This document shows, piece after piece, positions 10,630-19,222 of a stretch of 64,000 nucleotides of DNA. Numbering within the stretch: the first letter of the stretch is position 1; the number at the start of each line of letters is the position of its first letter. Made by a program: the position numbers and the translations under genes. The stretch comes from Crossaster papposus. Its lineage: Eukaryota > Echinodermata > Asteroidea > Velatida > Solasteridae. The notes under the pieces are model-generated. The model was not told the DNA's origin and made no database searches. It saw only the letters and a program-made list of their open reading frames with translations. The stretch lies in the NCBI GenBank assembly GCA_037893245.1, contig JBAIAA010000110.1, positions 1,054,001 to 1,118,000 on the forward strand, read 5' to 3'.

Positions 10630-11979
10630 TTACAATTTCAGTTCTGTGTAAAGACTTGGTTTCTGCTCAGCTAAGTTCAGTTCCATGTACGATTCTCCAG
10701 GATTCACAATGGCTGGAGATGCTCGACGAGTCTCATCTAGGCTTGGAGAGTTGACAATTTCATAAACCGAAATATCAACATTGTCAGAGTTACTATATTC
10801 TAGTGGTTCTTTTGTAAAACAAGTGTGCTGCACAGGATTCAAATTTTCCCTTGAAGTGGAAATGTTCTGGTAACATTGTTCCTGTTGGCTAACGTCAGCA
10901 GTATGGCTCGATTGAGACTGTACCCCATCAAATACAGAATTAATGTAGGATGGGGATACGTCAGGTTCTTCAAGGTGGGAGCCGCTTACTCCTTTAGACT
11001 GTCTCTTTATTACAGAATCGGTCCGCCGATTCCAAGTTCCTATGGAGCTGCCGAGATTGTTAAGGTAGGATTTGGCGTTCATCCACTTTCTTGGGTCGCA
11101 GTGACAGCAAATAGTGTGGACAGCAATCAAGATGAAGAGAGCGATTGCTCCAACGACGATACCTGAAACGGCCGCTGCCGAGAGACCGGCGTTTGAGATC
11201 GTGGTCCCGGCTGGTATTTCTGTAGTACCTTCTGATCGACCGATTGGTTGGGTAGTGGGCAGACTCTCGACGACATCCAGGGGACCGATATTGCAGGACA
11301 GAGGCATCCGACCATCAGTTTGATTAGCCAAACAAACAAAGGTCCTCCCATTGTCCGACAACATGACGTTTTTAATAAGCGACGCCCCTTGTCCTTGTGC
11401 GTTTCCTTGCATGGCCCATCCATCGTTACTCCCGTTAATTGTAGGCGTTGCTGCACCATTGGTTTGGCATTCAAGTTGACTTCCAATGACAACCAATGAT
11501 GTATCCACAGGTCTGCAAATCGGAAAGGCGTCAGGTGGGTAAACTTTCAGAAACAACCAGAGGCGTGCTAAGCCTATGGAACTACCCCCTGAAGACAGAT
11601 TTAATAAATTACATTCAATTGATCCAGTATCAGATTGTGCTATGTGACTGAAAGTCAAATTAAAAATGTATAAAGAAGAAAGAGGATCAGTTCGCTCAAA
11701 TGTATAGGAGTAACTCATCCGTGTATCTGGAGCATTTCTACTTGACAATGTATACCTTCCTTGATCAAGATGGACGTTTAAAGTTATAAGGTGCTGTGAA
11801 GAGTCGAAGTTGTCAACACGGCAGAGGAAGCTCACCGTGTCACCTTCTCTTTGCACCTCGCTGTTGACTGGAGAGAATTCAGCTGTGATGGTTGGAACTG
11901 GCACACTAGGAGTTGTTGTTGCCATGCATTTTAATACCATCAACAAGAAGATCTGAAGGAACATTGGCAAGAGCGTCAT
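10630..11979 (-). CDS. Two-domain Ig-like receptor with ITAM-type tail (449 aa)
   Basis: A type I membrane protein in one exon. The signal peptide is about 1-20. The first Ig-like domain is about 29-147 (C53, C123, no core Trp). The second domain is about 150-235 with C155, C171, C216, C229 and the CNIGPL end. The membrane span is about 270-290, followed by CCHC and WMNAKSYLNNLGSS. The tail contains YQNI (Y370), SVYEIV (Y406) and, at the extreme C-terminus, Y431-MEL and Y444-TEL separated by nine residues. That fits the ITAM rule YxxL/I-x(6-12)-YxxL/I, which recruits tandem-SH2 kinases of the Syk type. An activating role is inferred. The ectodomain and span are nearly identical to the ITIM/ITSM gene at 7056-8720. 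A broken twin lies at 1070-2391. Confidence 0.9.
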   Translation of the reverse strand: MTLLPMFLQIFLLMVLKCMATTTPSVPVPTITAEFSPVNSEVQREGDTVSFLCRVDNFDSSQHLITLNVHLDQGRYTLSSRNAPDTRMSYSYTFERTDPLSSLYIFNLTFSHIAQSDTGSIECNLLNLSSGGSSIGLARLWLFLKVYPPDAFPICRPVDTSLVVIGSQLECQTNGAATPTINGSNDGWAMQGNAQGQGASLIKNVMLSDNGRTFVCLANQTDGRMPLSCNIGPLDVVESLPTTQPIGRSEGTTEIPAGTTISNAGLSAAAVSGIVVGAIALFILIAVHTICCHCDPRKWMNAKSYLNNLGSSIGTWNRRTDSVIKRQSKGVSGSHLEEPDVSPSYINSVFDGVQSQSSHTADVSQQEQCYQNISTSRENLNPVQHTCFTKEPLEYSNSDNVDISVYEIVNSPSLDETRRASPAIVNPGESYMELNLAEQKPSLYTELKL

Positions 11980-12552
11980 GATGAATCGTAGCTCCTAAAT
12001 TCAACTCCCAACTGGCAGAAACCAAAGCAATCTTGGTTAAATACCGGCTTCTAATTCCGCGTTTGTATATTGAACGGCAAAGTTTAAATTCACTATAAAG
12101 CAACTGCCTCTTGTACAAAACAACTTCTGTTGACTATTTTTTTAGAAAGCACACGGTCGTATAAACTTCAACAGTGGTGTTTCTCTGTGTGTCCCATGTC
12201 TGTGTGCCTCACATGAGTTGAACCACGAAGCCCCGGTTGAACCTAGTATTTGACTCGAACTAACCCATGTTTATATTGGCGCATTGAATGAACACAATAG
12301 AAATTGAAATTGAGTTATAATATAGCTAAAAAAGCTTCACTCTTAATTGCATTCATCAAGATATTGCGGCGTTAAATCGGGACGTCTGATAAAGTGATAA
12401 TACCATTTACATGCAGGAATAAACTTGCACCGACCGCCTGAGCCTTGAAGTTATTTTGAGTTGAAGCTATTTTACTCAAACGTTAGCCTTTCACCAAGGC
12501 AACCGTGACCTTTAACGGGAGACAAGAGCGGGAAAGCGACAAAGCGACTGAA

Positions 12553-12729
12553 ATGGAGGCCACTCAACACCATGGTCTCCACTCTAGTCTCTTCGCAATT
12601 TCGCTTCTTTGTCCATCCGGGTATTATTGCACGATTGCCTTGGCTGCTATTATCAAGTTTAAAATTCAATCACAATTTCCTGAAAAATGGTCGCACAAAA
12701 TAGAAGTTATAACCGCAGTGCATGTGTAG
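12553..12729 (+). pseudogene. Signal-peptide-like ORF, duplicate of 4812-4949
   Basis: A 58-residue frame beginning ATGGAGGCC with a hydrophobic core (LFAISLLCPSGYYCTIALA). It continues past the stop seen in the other copy and ends VITAVHV. No Ig cysteines follow. Same interpretation and doubts as the first copy; retention of the frame in both duplicates is weak evidence that it once mattered. Confidence 0.3.
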
Positions 12730-13167
12730 TTTATTTTCCAAATAACATATATTTTACTAAAACTTATAAAATAATTGTATGGGTTTATATACAGTGGATA
12801 TTGTTTTGTATAATCCCCGGGTTTATATGACTATTAAGGGAGGCGTCTTGTGTAAATATTTCGACACGAAGTCGTTCTTCCCAATTCGATTTGTGTATAG
12901 GCCTACTTGGGTTTTGTGGCAAAACTGCTGTGATTTTTGAATTTTGATATACTATTACAGCTGCATTTCTTAATATTCACAATCAAATCAAGTCTACAAA
13001 GAGAAATACTAAACAAGTAGCCGGTCAATGATAACCCATTTTATACAGAAGAACGAATTTCTTTATAATTGTTTAATTACCAAATCGTTGAATCACCCTC
13101 ACTGTCTTACGAAATTAGAGAGAGAAACAAATAACATTTGTATATTCACAGAGATATGTTTATAGTG

Positions 13168-13375
13168 TTTCAGTTCGGTGTAAACACTTGGTTGGTGCTC
13201 TGCTCCTTTAAGATCCATTTGCGAGCCTTCTGAATACAACGAGACGTGCGGGGCCCAGTCCAAGACCTGTTAGCGGCAGTCTTGTGTCCTCTGATCCATG
13301 CAGTCCCGGGGCTATTGACAATCTCGTAAGCCAGACTGTCGCAACTTGAAGTATCACTGCCCATATTGGACATCT
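13168..13375 (-). pseudogene. Relic of a receptor cytoplasmic tail (ITAM end), copy 2
   Basis: One minus-strand frame begins with AYEIVNSPG, matching VYEIVNSPS in the tail of the receptor at 10630-11979. After a frameshift another frame gives QMDLKGAEHQPSVYTELK, matching its ITAM end with the first Tyr changed to Gln. There is no upstream ectodomain. The sister relic at 5449-5660 has His at the same place. Confidence 0.6.
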
Positions 13376-13381
13376 CTGTGG

Positions 13382-14109
13382 TTAAATAAGTGGGCTGAAC
13401 TTGAATGAAAACGGCAAGGTATAGTCAGAGTGACTGTCAGCCGTTGAGAGAAAGTTGTGAATGTTAGTTGACCCGTCAACGTAAGTCGGTCGGATAAGGC
13501 GTCGGTCATCACCAAGAAAGCTCTTTTTCTAGTCGTTTACCCAGTCGCTTTTCCGTTCGATTCTGCTCAGGTTCCTTTTTACTCGGCGACGTTAACGAAT
13601 CACAGGAATCACAAGTCGCCAGATGCGGCTGAGATGGAAGCGAAAACACAGGATGGTACGGGTTTAATATGACCAGGGGAGCCAACTCACAGATGACGAT
13701 GGCTACGAGAACATCGACTGTCGGCCATTGCCATTACTCCTATTCGTCCTAGTCGTGAAAATTGTAGATATATTTAATTAAATAATCTGTGTATAATTAT
13801 ACATTTAATCTTATGGCGAAAATTAACACCGGAGAAACAAGAATATACAAATTCTGACAACACCAAGTCGAAACTTTCACTAGAAATTGACAAGACAAAT
13901 TGACAACTAACATGCAACAATGACTGTTGTCCTCACAGTACATGTACAATATAATCGCTACGTATTTAATATGTCATGTGTTCTATTGACAAATTGAAAA
14001 TCTAACCAACTAAAATAAGTGTCACCAATAGGCGGTTTTCCATCGACGATTTACGGTGATTTGCGTGGAGTATGTTTTGATTTTATGGTGTCAAATTTTC
14101 GTGAATATT
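13382..14109. other. Intergenic, no gene seen; 3' flank of the next receptor
   Basis: Here the two segmental duplication copies diverge. A plus-strand stretch at 13692-13718 would read DDDGYENID in one frame, but it is short, ends soon after and has no start. AT-rich from 13760. Confidence 0.5.
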
Positions 14110-15162
14110 CTAAATTGGATTTACGCCGCTTTTTGGCGTGTCATAGCTGGGGTTGCCAATCCTGCTCTGGTAGATGTGGGGCCCTTCTTTGCGGTCATGT
14201 TTCTGGTCGGCAGAGGCACAGGTGCAGAAACCGATGAGCCGTCGGCACCTGCTAGAGTCGAATCGACAGCAGAGGATGTTGACAAGAACGAGTATGGCGA
14301 GTATCACAAAACCAGTGACCGCGACTATGATTGCGGGTGTACATGTGTGTTCTCCACTCATTGACGGTGTCGTAACGGTTGGTGAACCTTTCGATTCAAC
14401 TGTTGTGGGGTTAATCTGCGTGGTCATATGTTCCTTCCCCGGCACTCTGACGGTAAGAGGACCAATACTACAGGACAGATTCTTGGAAGAGGCATCTATC
14501 GCAGCAACACAGTTAAATGTTTCCCCATCGTCGGTGGATGATACATTTTTTGTAAGATCTTGTCCCTGCTGCCAAACCTGATGGATCCATCTACCATCAC
14601 TGTCGGTAATCGCTGGGACTGCTTCGCCAGCTGTTCGACAACGAATTTCAGTGTCGATGTCGACTTCAGCTTCACCACTCGGGCTGCAGGTGGGAAAGGC
14701 TTCGACAGAGTAGACCCCTAGAGTCAGGTCGGTCTGCAGTACCGTATGGAAGGTACTGCCACCTGTATCTCTCTCGAGAAGGTCGCACCTGTAAGTACCA
14801 GCATCCGACTGGTTGACCAGACCGATGGTCAAATTGAATACAAAGACAGGTGGCGATGTGTAGTTGTGTTGACTTATGACATACCGCTCGGCACTCACCT
14901 CCATCTCTTTGGATGAAACAATGAACATGATGAACGGTGTTCTTCTTGTCCAGGAAACAACGTGTCTGTCCATGTCGACATTGAAGGCATTACATAGGAG
15001 ACTTACACTGACACCATCCTTCTGCGCCTCACTGTTAATAGGGTAAAACTTCGCGGATATCGTAGGTTGTGCCGTAGGTGCTGGAGTGCTAAAGCACAAC
15101 ACCTGACGGACAGCAAAGACGGCATAAAGCAGCAGTAACTGAAAAATCGTGTATGATTTCAT
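14110..15162 (-). CDS. Two-domain Ig-like receptor with short motif-poor tail (350 aa)
   Basis: The first ATG in the frame is at 15162 (MKSYTIFQLLLL); the frame is open 12 bases further but without ATG. Signal peptide about 1-24. The first domain is about 33-150, a more canonical V/I-type Ig fold with C57, W71 and DAGTYRC ending at C126. The second domain is about 155-238 with C159, C175, C218, C231 and the end CSIGPL. A Ser/Thr-rich stalk runs about 243-274 and the membrane span about 276-297, followed by CC and a Cys/Arg-rich stretch. The 50-residue tail holds only HIYQSRI and PSYDTP, neither fitting ITIM, ITAM or ITSM. It may signal through a partner or act as a decoy or adhesion form; no charged residue sits in the span. 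A TATAAA lies about 125 bases upstream. Confidence 0.88.
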   Translation of the reverse strand: MKSYTIFQLLLLYAVFAVRQVLCFSTPAPTAQPTISAKFYPINSEAQKDGVSVSLLCNAFNVDMDRHVVSWTRRTPFIMFIVSSKEMEVSAERYVISQHNYTSPPVFVFNLTIGLVNQSDAGTYRCDLLERDTGGSTFHTVLQTDLTLGVYSVEAFPTCSPSGEAEVDIDTEIRCRTAGEAVPAITDSDGRWIHQVWQQGQDLTKNVSSTDDGETFNCVAAIDASSKNLSCSIGPLTVRVPGKEHMTTQINPTTVESKGSPTVTTPSMSGEHTCTPAIIVAVTGFVILAILVLVNILCCRFDSSRCRRLIGFCTCASADQKHDRKEGPHIYQSRIGNPSYDTPKSGVNPI

Positions 15163-15287
15163 TCTGCAGTTCACGTTGTATGAAACGGTTGAACGATGTC
15201 ATCAACAAGTTGTTAAGATTTTAATGCTGACACATACAAGTTGGGCCTATAGCTTTAAAAGTGTGCAATCGACCGAATATCCTCGTG

Positions 15288-15293
15288 TTTATA
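15288..15293 (-). promoter_or_regulatory. Candidate TATA box for the receptor at 14110-15162
   Basis: TATAAA on the minus strand about 125 bases before the ATG. It is the only such hexamer close upstream in the right orientation. In an AT-rich genome a chance match is plausible. Confidence 0.25.
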
Positions 15294-16167
15294 TTACGAA
15301 GCTATTATGGTATTAAACCTTGGCTTTGTGAAGCGCGCCCCCGCCCTTGAAAGCCGAGGGCGCCATAATGGATCACCATGCACTGTTGCTCAAGATTTTA
15401 ATTGTATTATATGCATCGCTTGTTTGGCATATCACAACACCTACAGACGAAAATAACAGTTTGATTTAATACACGAGGTATTTCAAATGAACGAAATGTA
15501 TAAAAACGAGACGATCAGCTCTAGTATTTATCGTCAAACAAAATATGATAATAAGCATATTTAATTAATTCTGTTTATATTGTCATACTATAACTTTAGG
15601 TATAGATAAATAAGTTTTATAGTCACTGTGAATAAATAAACACAAACTAATTTTTATTTTACCCACACATTTTATTCAAGAAAATAGCGCAGTTTGTGAA
15701 AAATCCCTAAAATATCAATATGTTCGAATTCCGAAACTCCGGAACATTAAAAATGTTAACTTGTAAAATTCATATTTGTATATTTTATTTATTAAATATT
15801 TATTAATTAACACTACATTATTTATTTACACTATTAATCCAGTAAAACATCTTATTTTAGAGTATTTACAGATCAAGACAAATTAAAAAGGAAACAATAA
15901 ACGCGTGGGTATACGTCCCAAGTATCCAGCCAAGATGAGGGGGAACCGTTCTTAACATAAATCTGCGACTGAGAGCAGGTTGGGTAAGATCCCTTAAAAT
16001 CTGTCTCCCCTCGCGCTTAGCACTAGTATACCAGAGGTACTATGAACCCTATTGTCCCAGGTCTACTCAAATTACAAGGTCATGAAACATTTGGCAGGAT
16101 TGAGGGCGGTACTACTGGCCACCAAAAAGTTAGGCATAACGTGTGTGCTTTTATCACAGAACAGATC
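15294..16167. other. Intergenic; 3' flank of the next receptor with candidate poly(A) signals
   Basis: Very AT-rich. Minus-strand AATAAA hexamers occur at 15784-15789 and 15671-15676, about 380 and 490 bases after the receptor stop at 16168, so a 3' UTR of that length is possible. No coding frame seen. Confidence 0.4.
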
Positions 16168-17766
16168 TTAACGTTTAATTTCCGCATATTCTGTCCAGGG
16201 CTCTTTCGGTGACTTGACACTGTTCTGATTTTCCGGAAGGTCCAACTCGGCGTACACAATCACCGGATCTGGTTTGGGTGGGGACGCGGCTTTCTCCACC
16301 TTCCCTTTCCTGTTCAGAGCAAACCTCTTGATTTTCTTGGAAATTTTCCCCGCTCCGGAATCTTCGCAGGTGGTTACAGAATGCGGCGAACACCTTGCAG
16401 CTTTGTTCACCTTCGCGTAGATCACAGAGGGGTCTTTTTTGAGTTCGTTCGCGTCCGTTGTATCAGAGGCGGGACGGTCCGAGCCAAGAGGTTTATCCAT
16501 CTTTCCTTTGCGGTTGATGGCGAACCGTTTGATCTTCTTCGGCTTGGGGCCTGCATCAGAATCTCCCCCAGTGTTTGGCTTGACTGGGGAAACCTTTGCA
16601 TTATCATATATCGGGTAGATCTTGTCGCCTGGGTTCGAGACGGACGGGCTGATCACACCTTGCTCGGGCTGGTCAGGCGCCAGCTTATGAAGTTCAGAAG
16701 TACATGTAGCAGGTGGATCTCGTTCGTCTACTACAAGTGAATCGCCAACAGTCCCTACTTGTTTATTGCCTGCCACTGACTCGTACGCCGGCGGCACGTT
16801 GTCGCTGGCAAGCTGAGAACTGCCCATATCCACAGAGTTTGGTGAATCTGGTGCCGAGTCGTCTCGACGGTTCGAGGTTCCGAAGGAGCTGCTGCCGATG
16901 TCGAGGAGGTATGACTTGGCTCGCATCCATCTCTGCGGGGTGCAGCGACAGCACAGAAAATGCAGGGCAATAATGACGAGGATGAAAATAGAGCCGATCA
17001 CAATTCCAGCGATGTCAGCTGAAGAGAGACCACCGCTCACGTCATCTGTAATCACAGTCAGGGGGCCAATCTTACAAGAAAATGCCATTGGTGAGTTTCT
17101 ATAAAGTGCGAAACAGTTAAAAGTTGTTCCATTGTCCGAGGCGTTTACCGTGTGACTGAGTTCTGTGCCCGCGTTACTCGCAAACCAACCTGAAGCCTCA
17201 AAAGGCATTCCTGTTAATGTCACAAAGGGGACTTTTGACTCTTTCACAGTTCTGCAAGAAAGGGTGCTGCCGACGACCACTGCATCCTGGCCATAAGGGG
17301 AGCAAACTGGAAACTCGTCACCTGGGTAAACCGTCAGTATCTGTGAAGCCGATTCACGAGCTACCGCTATACAACTGTACGAAGCCTCGTCACTTTTTCG
17401 TAGAGCCTGGATTGTTACTCTCTGAGAAAACACCAAACTCGTTTCACTGACGACACGAGTTATGATGTCCAAAGTGAACCGATCATCAGCGTTTGAATTA
17501 AGTCCTGTTTCGTCGACGAATATCGTTGGTATTCCAGATGTCGAATTCGTTTTCTGCCAGACGATTACTTCAGGTGGTGTAGGGGATGCAACTCGGCAGT
17601 GAAGGGTGACGCTGTCCCCTTCCCGTGGCTTATCTGTTCTTTCGGGTATGATGGTTAGATTTACTCCTTGACTCGACACAGAGGCTGGGTGGCTCAGCAA
17701 AATCATCATAACTATTTTGAAAACGACAACCAGGAGAGTCGGTGCATCGCAGCGTGGATACATCAT
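16168..17766 (-). CDS. Two-domain Ig-like receptor with ITIM, ITSM and PPxY tail (532 aa)
   Basis: The frame is open to 17955 but the first ATG is at 17766, with a second directly after. Signal peptide about 1-33. First Ig-like domain about 35-147 with C57, W70 and SYSC (C132). Second domain about 150-237 with C155, C171, C218, C231 and CKIGPL. Membrane span about 250-270, then CCRC and WMRAKSYLLDIGSS. The tail has PPAY (325-328), KIYPIY (Y384, Y387), VIYAKV (Y450), IVYAEL (Y505) and TEYAEI (Y527). The last two form an ITIM plus ITSM pair 22 residues apart; TEYAEI is close to the PD-1 ITSM (TEYATI). A polybasic segment KKIKRFAxNRKGK occurs twice (410-422 and 477-489). Inhibitory signalling through SHP-type phosphatases is inferred. 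A TGACGTCA lies about 330 bases upstream. Confidence 0.88.
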   Translation of the reverse strand: MMYPRCDAPTLLVVVFKIVMMILLSHPASVSSQGVNLTIIPERTDKPREGDSVTLHCRVASPTPPEVIVWQKTNSTSGIPTIFVDETGLNSNADDRFTLDIITRVVSETSLVFSQRVTIQALRKSDEASYSCIAVARESASQILTVYPGDEFPVCSPYGQDAVVVGSTLSCRTVKESKVPFVTLTGMPFEASGWFASNAGTELSHTVNASDNGTTFNCFALYRNSPMAFSCKIGPLTVITDDVSGGLSSADIAGIVIGSIFILVIIALHFLCCRCTPQRWMRAKSYLLDIGSSSFGTSNRRDDSAPDSPNSVDMGSSQLASDNVPPAYESVAGNKQVGTVGDSLVVDERDPPATCTSELHKLAPDQPEQGVISPSVSNPGDKIYPIYDNAKVSPVKPNTGGDSDAGPKPKKIKRFAINRKGKMDKPLGSDRPASDTTDANELKKDPSVIYAKVNKAARCSPHSVTTCEDSGAGKISKKIKRFALNRKGKVEKAASPPKPDPVIVYAELDLPENQNSVKSPKEPWTEYAEIKR

Positions 17767-18831
17767 TGTAGGCCTATACACGATGGTCGCAGCCAGAAAA
17801 GCCCAAAAGAAACTAGTCAACTTCGCAATCGAACAAGAGTTGTTTACTGTAACTACCAGTCGCAAGACTGGAGTCCCAAAATTCCGAAGAAAATTCCGGA
17901 TAAAATAAGGCGAATGATGTTTGAGGTAAAGATCCAAAACCTGTAATAAAAACACTGCTTACAGACTTCCAGTACAAGCTACATGTAAGTTGTAGTACCA
18001 AATACAACGTATAGGCTACATATGATATAGATCGATACAATGAACTGCACAGCTCAACTAACCCTGACCAACACTCCCTTTTAACAACAGTGCGTGACGT
18101 CAGAGTAACCCACCATTTAATTCCAGTCTGATCGTTTGCCACGCTTCAACACAATATCTTATTGCATTCTTATCCCAATACTTGCCCGGTTAGGTCTTTT
18201 GTCAATATTTAAAACCGCTGGCAGTGCTTCAATGAAGCGAGTACTTGAATTAGTTTGCAAGGTTAATACGTCGGCGCTGCCATTGTAGTGTTACCTTGAC
18301 CTAAACCCACGCGAATCTGTAAACATGGATATAGATATGAATATAGAATCTTAGCCGTGCTAGATAAATTAAAAAAAAACGAAAAAAACATTCTGTTTTG
18401 CTTTATCATAATGTTCAATAATGTAGGTCATGCTACATGTAACGTCATACAGGTCAGGCATCCCAACCAAAACAACCGAACAAGTGTCTTTCTTACGTTT
18501 TCATATATTTTTTCTCTTCACATTTTAACACTGCACATAAATGGCACACATGCGGTTACATGTTAAATACAGCGTCACGTGACCACAACAATGCGATTGT
18601 GTAAACAAGTTTGACATGGTTTAAAGCCGATGCAAGTACAAACACTATCTTTGTACCACAGATACCCATGTAAACTACATTGAGCTAAACGGTGACATTT
18701 AAAAGCATGGATGTGGAAATACGTAAAGATTTTCAGATAATTTCGGGTGATTAATGATCATTCAACTTACAGAAAAAATACAAATAGGCCTATGGGAGTA
18801 ATTTAACGATTACAAATGTTCTCTAGAAATT
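17767..18831. other. Upstream region of the receptor and intergenic DNA, no gene seen
   Basis: Contains TAGGCCTA octamers at 17769 and 18785 and one TGACGTCA at 18095. The ORFs at 17813-18142 (minus) and 18357-18566 (plus) show no recognisable content. Confidence 0.5.
18095..18102. promoter_or_regulatory. Perfect CRE palindrome TGACGTCA
   Basis: The consensus site of CREB/ATF-type factors, about 330 bases upstream of the receptor ATG at 17766, where a promoter would be expected. A second copy at 25960-25967 is not close to any gene, so the site may be chance. Confidence 0.25.
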
Positions 18832-18902
18832 GACGGAAGCAGGGTTGGAACTTGCGACCTTTAGATTGCCGTTCCAGTGCTCTACCAACCGAGCTATCCA
18901 TC
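18832..18902 (-). tRNA. tRNA-like sequence, probable pseudogene or SINE head
   Basis: On the minus strand, a 71-base stretch folds as a tRNA. The acceptor arms GATGGAT and TTCCGTC pair at six of seven positions. The D-arm GCTCGGTTGGTAGAGC is near canonical. The anticodon stem is mismatched and its loop lacks U33 (ACGGCAA). The T-arm is GCAAG-TTCCAAC-CCTGC, with TTCCAAC in place of TTCGAAT. The defects argue against a working tRNA. The formal anticodon would be GGC (Ala), but I do not rely on it. Confidence 0.5.
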
Positions 18903-19222
18903 TCTATAAGTTGGCGGTTCCAAATCACCAAATAATATTTGTTAATATCTTATCTTTGTTCAGGAAGAACTAATCAGAAGCCACAAACCCATAAATGCCA
19001 TTATGACCAGGAATCACGCCCAAAGTCACTACTAGCAACATTAGCAATGTTGCAAACCTGCGAAATAGCAAAAGGGGATAACTAAGACTAAGATAGAGCT
19101 GTTTTAGTACAACTGTTAAAATAAACTACAAACTTAAATAACTATATAGGTGCTTTTTAATAATGTGGTGAAAACACACCTTGCAACCGCACAGTCGAAT
19201 ATCAGTATTCTGCTTGCCTATC

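Larger units (their letters stand above)
9535..13385. repeat. Segmental duplication, copy 2
   Basis: The counterpart of 1-5660 without the foldback insertion. The empty site reads GAACACAATAGAAATTG near 12290-12306. This copy carries the open reading frame of the ITAM-type receptor. Confidence 0.8.

Noticed and set aside
13692-13718. Plus-strand DDDGYENID, resembling a Grb2-type YxN docking site
   Set aside because: No start, a short frame, opposite strand to the receptors, and no wider homology to any tail.
14110-14200. HIYQSRI and PSYDTP as ITIM or ITAM in the 14110-15162 product
   Set aside because: The +3 position is Arg or Pro where Leu/Ile/Val is required, and spacing does not fit an ITAM.
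17767-17955. 63-codon N-terminal extension of the 16168-17766 gene
   Set aside because: The frame is open but has no ATG; the extension does not resemble other family members, whose signal peptides start near the Ig domain.
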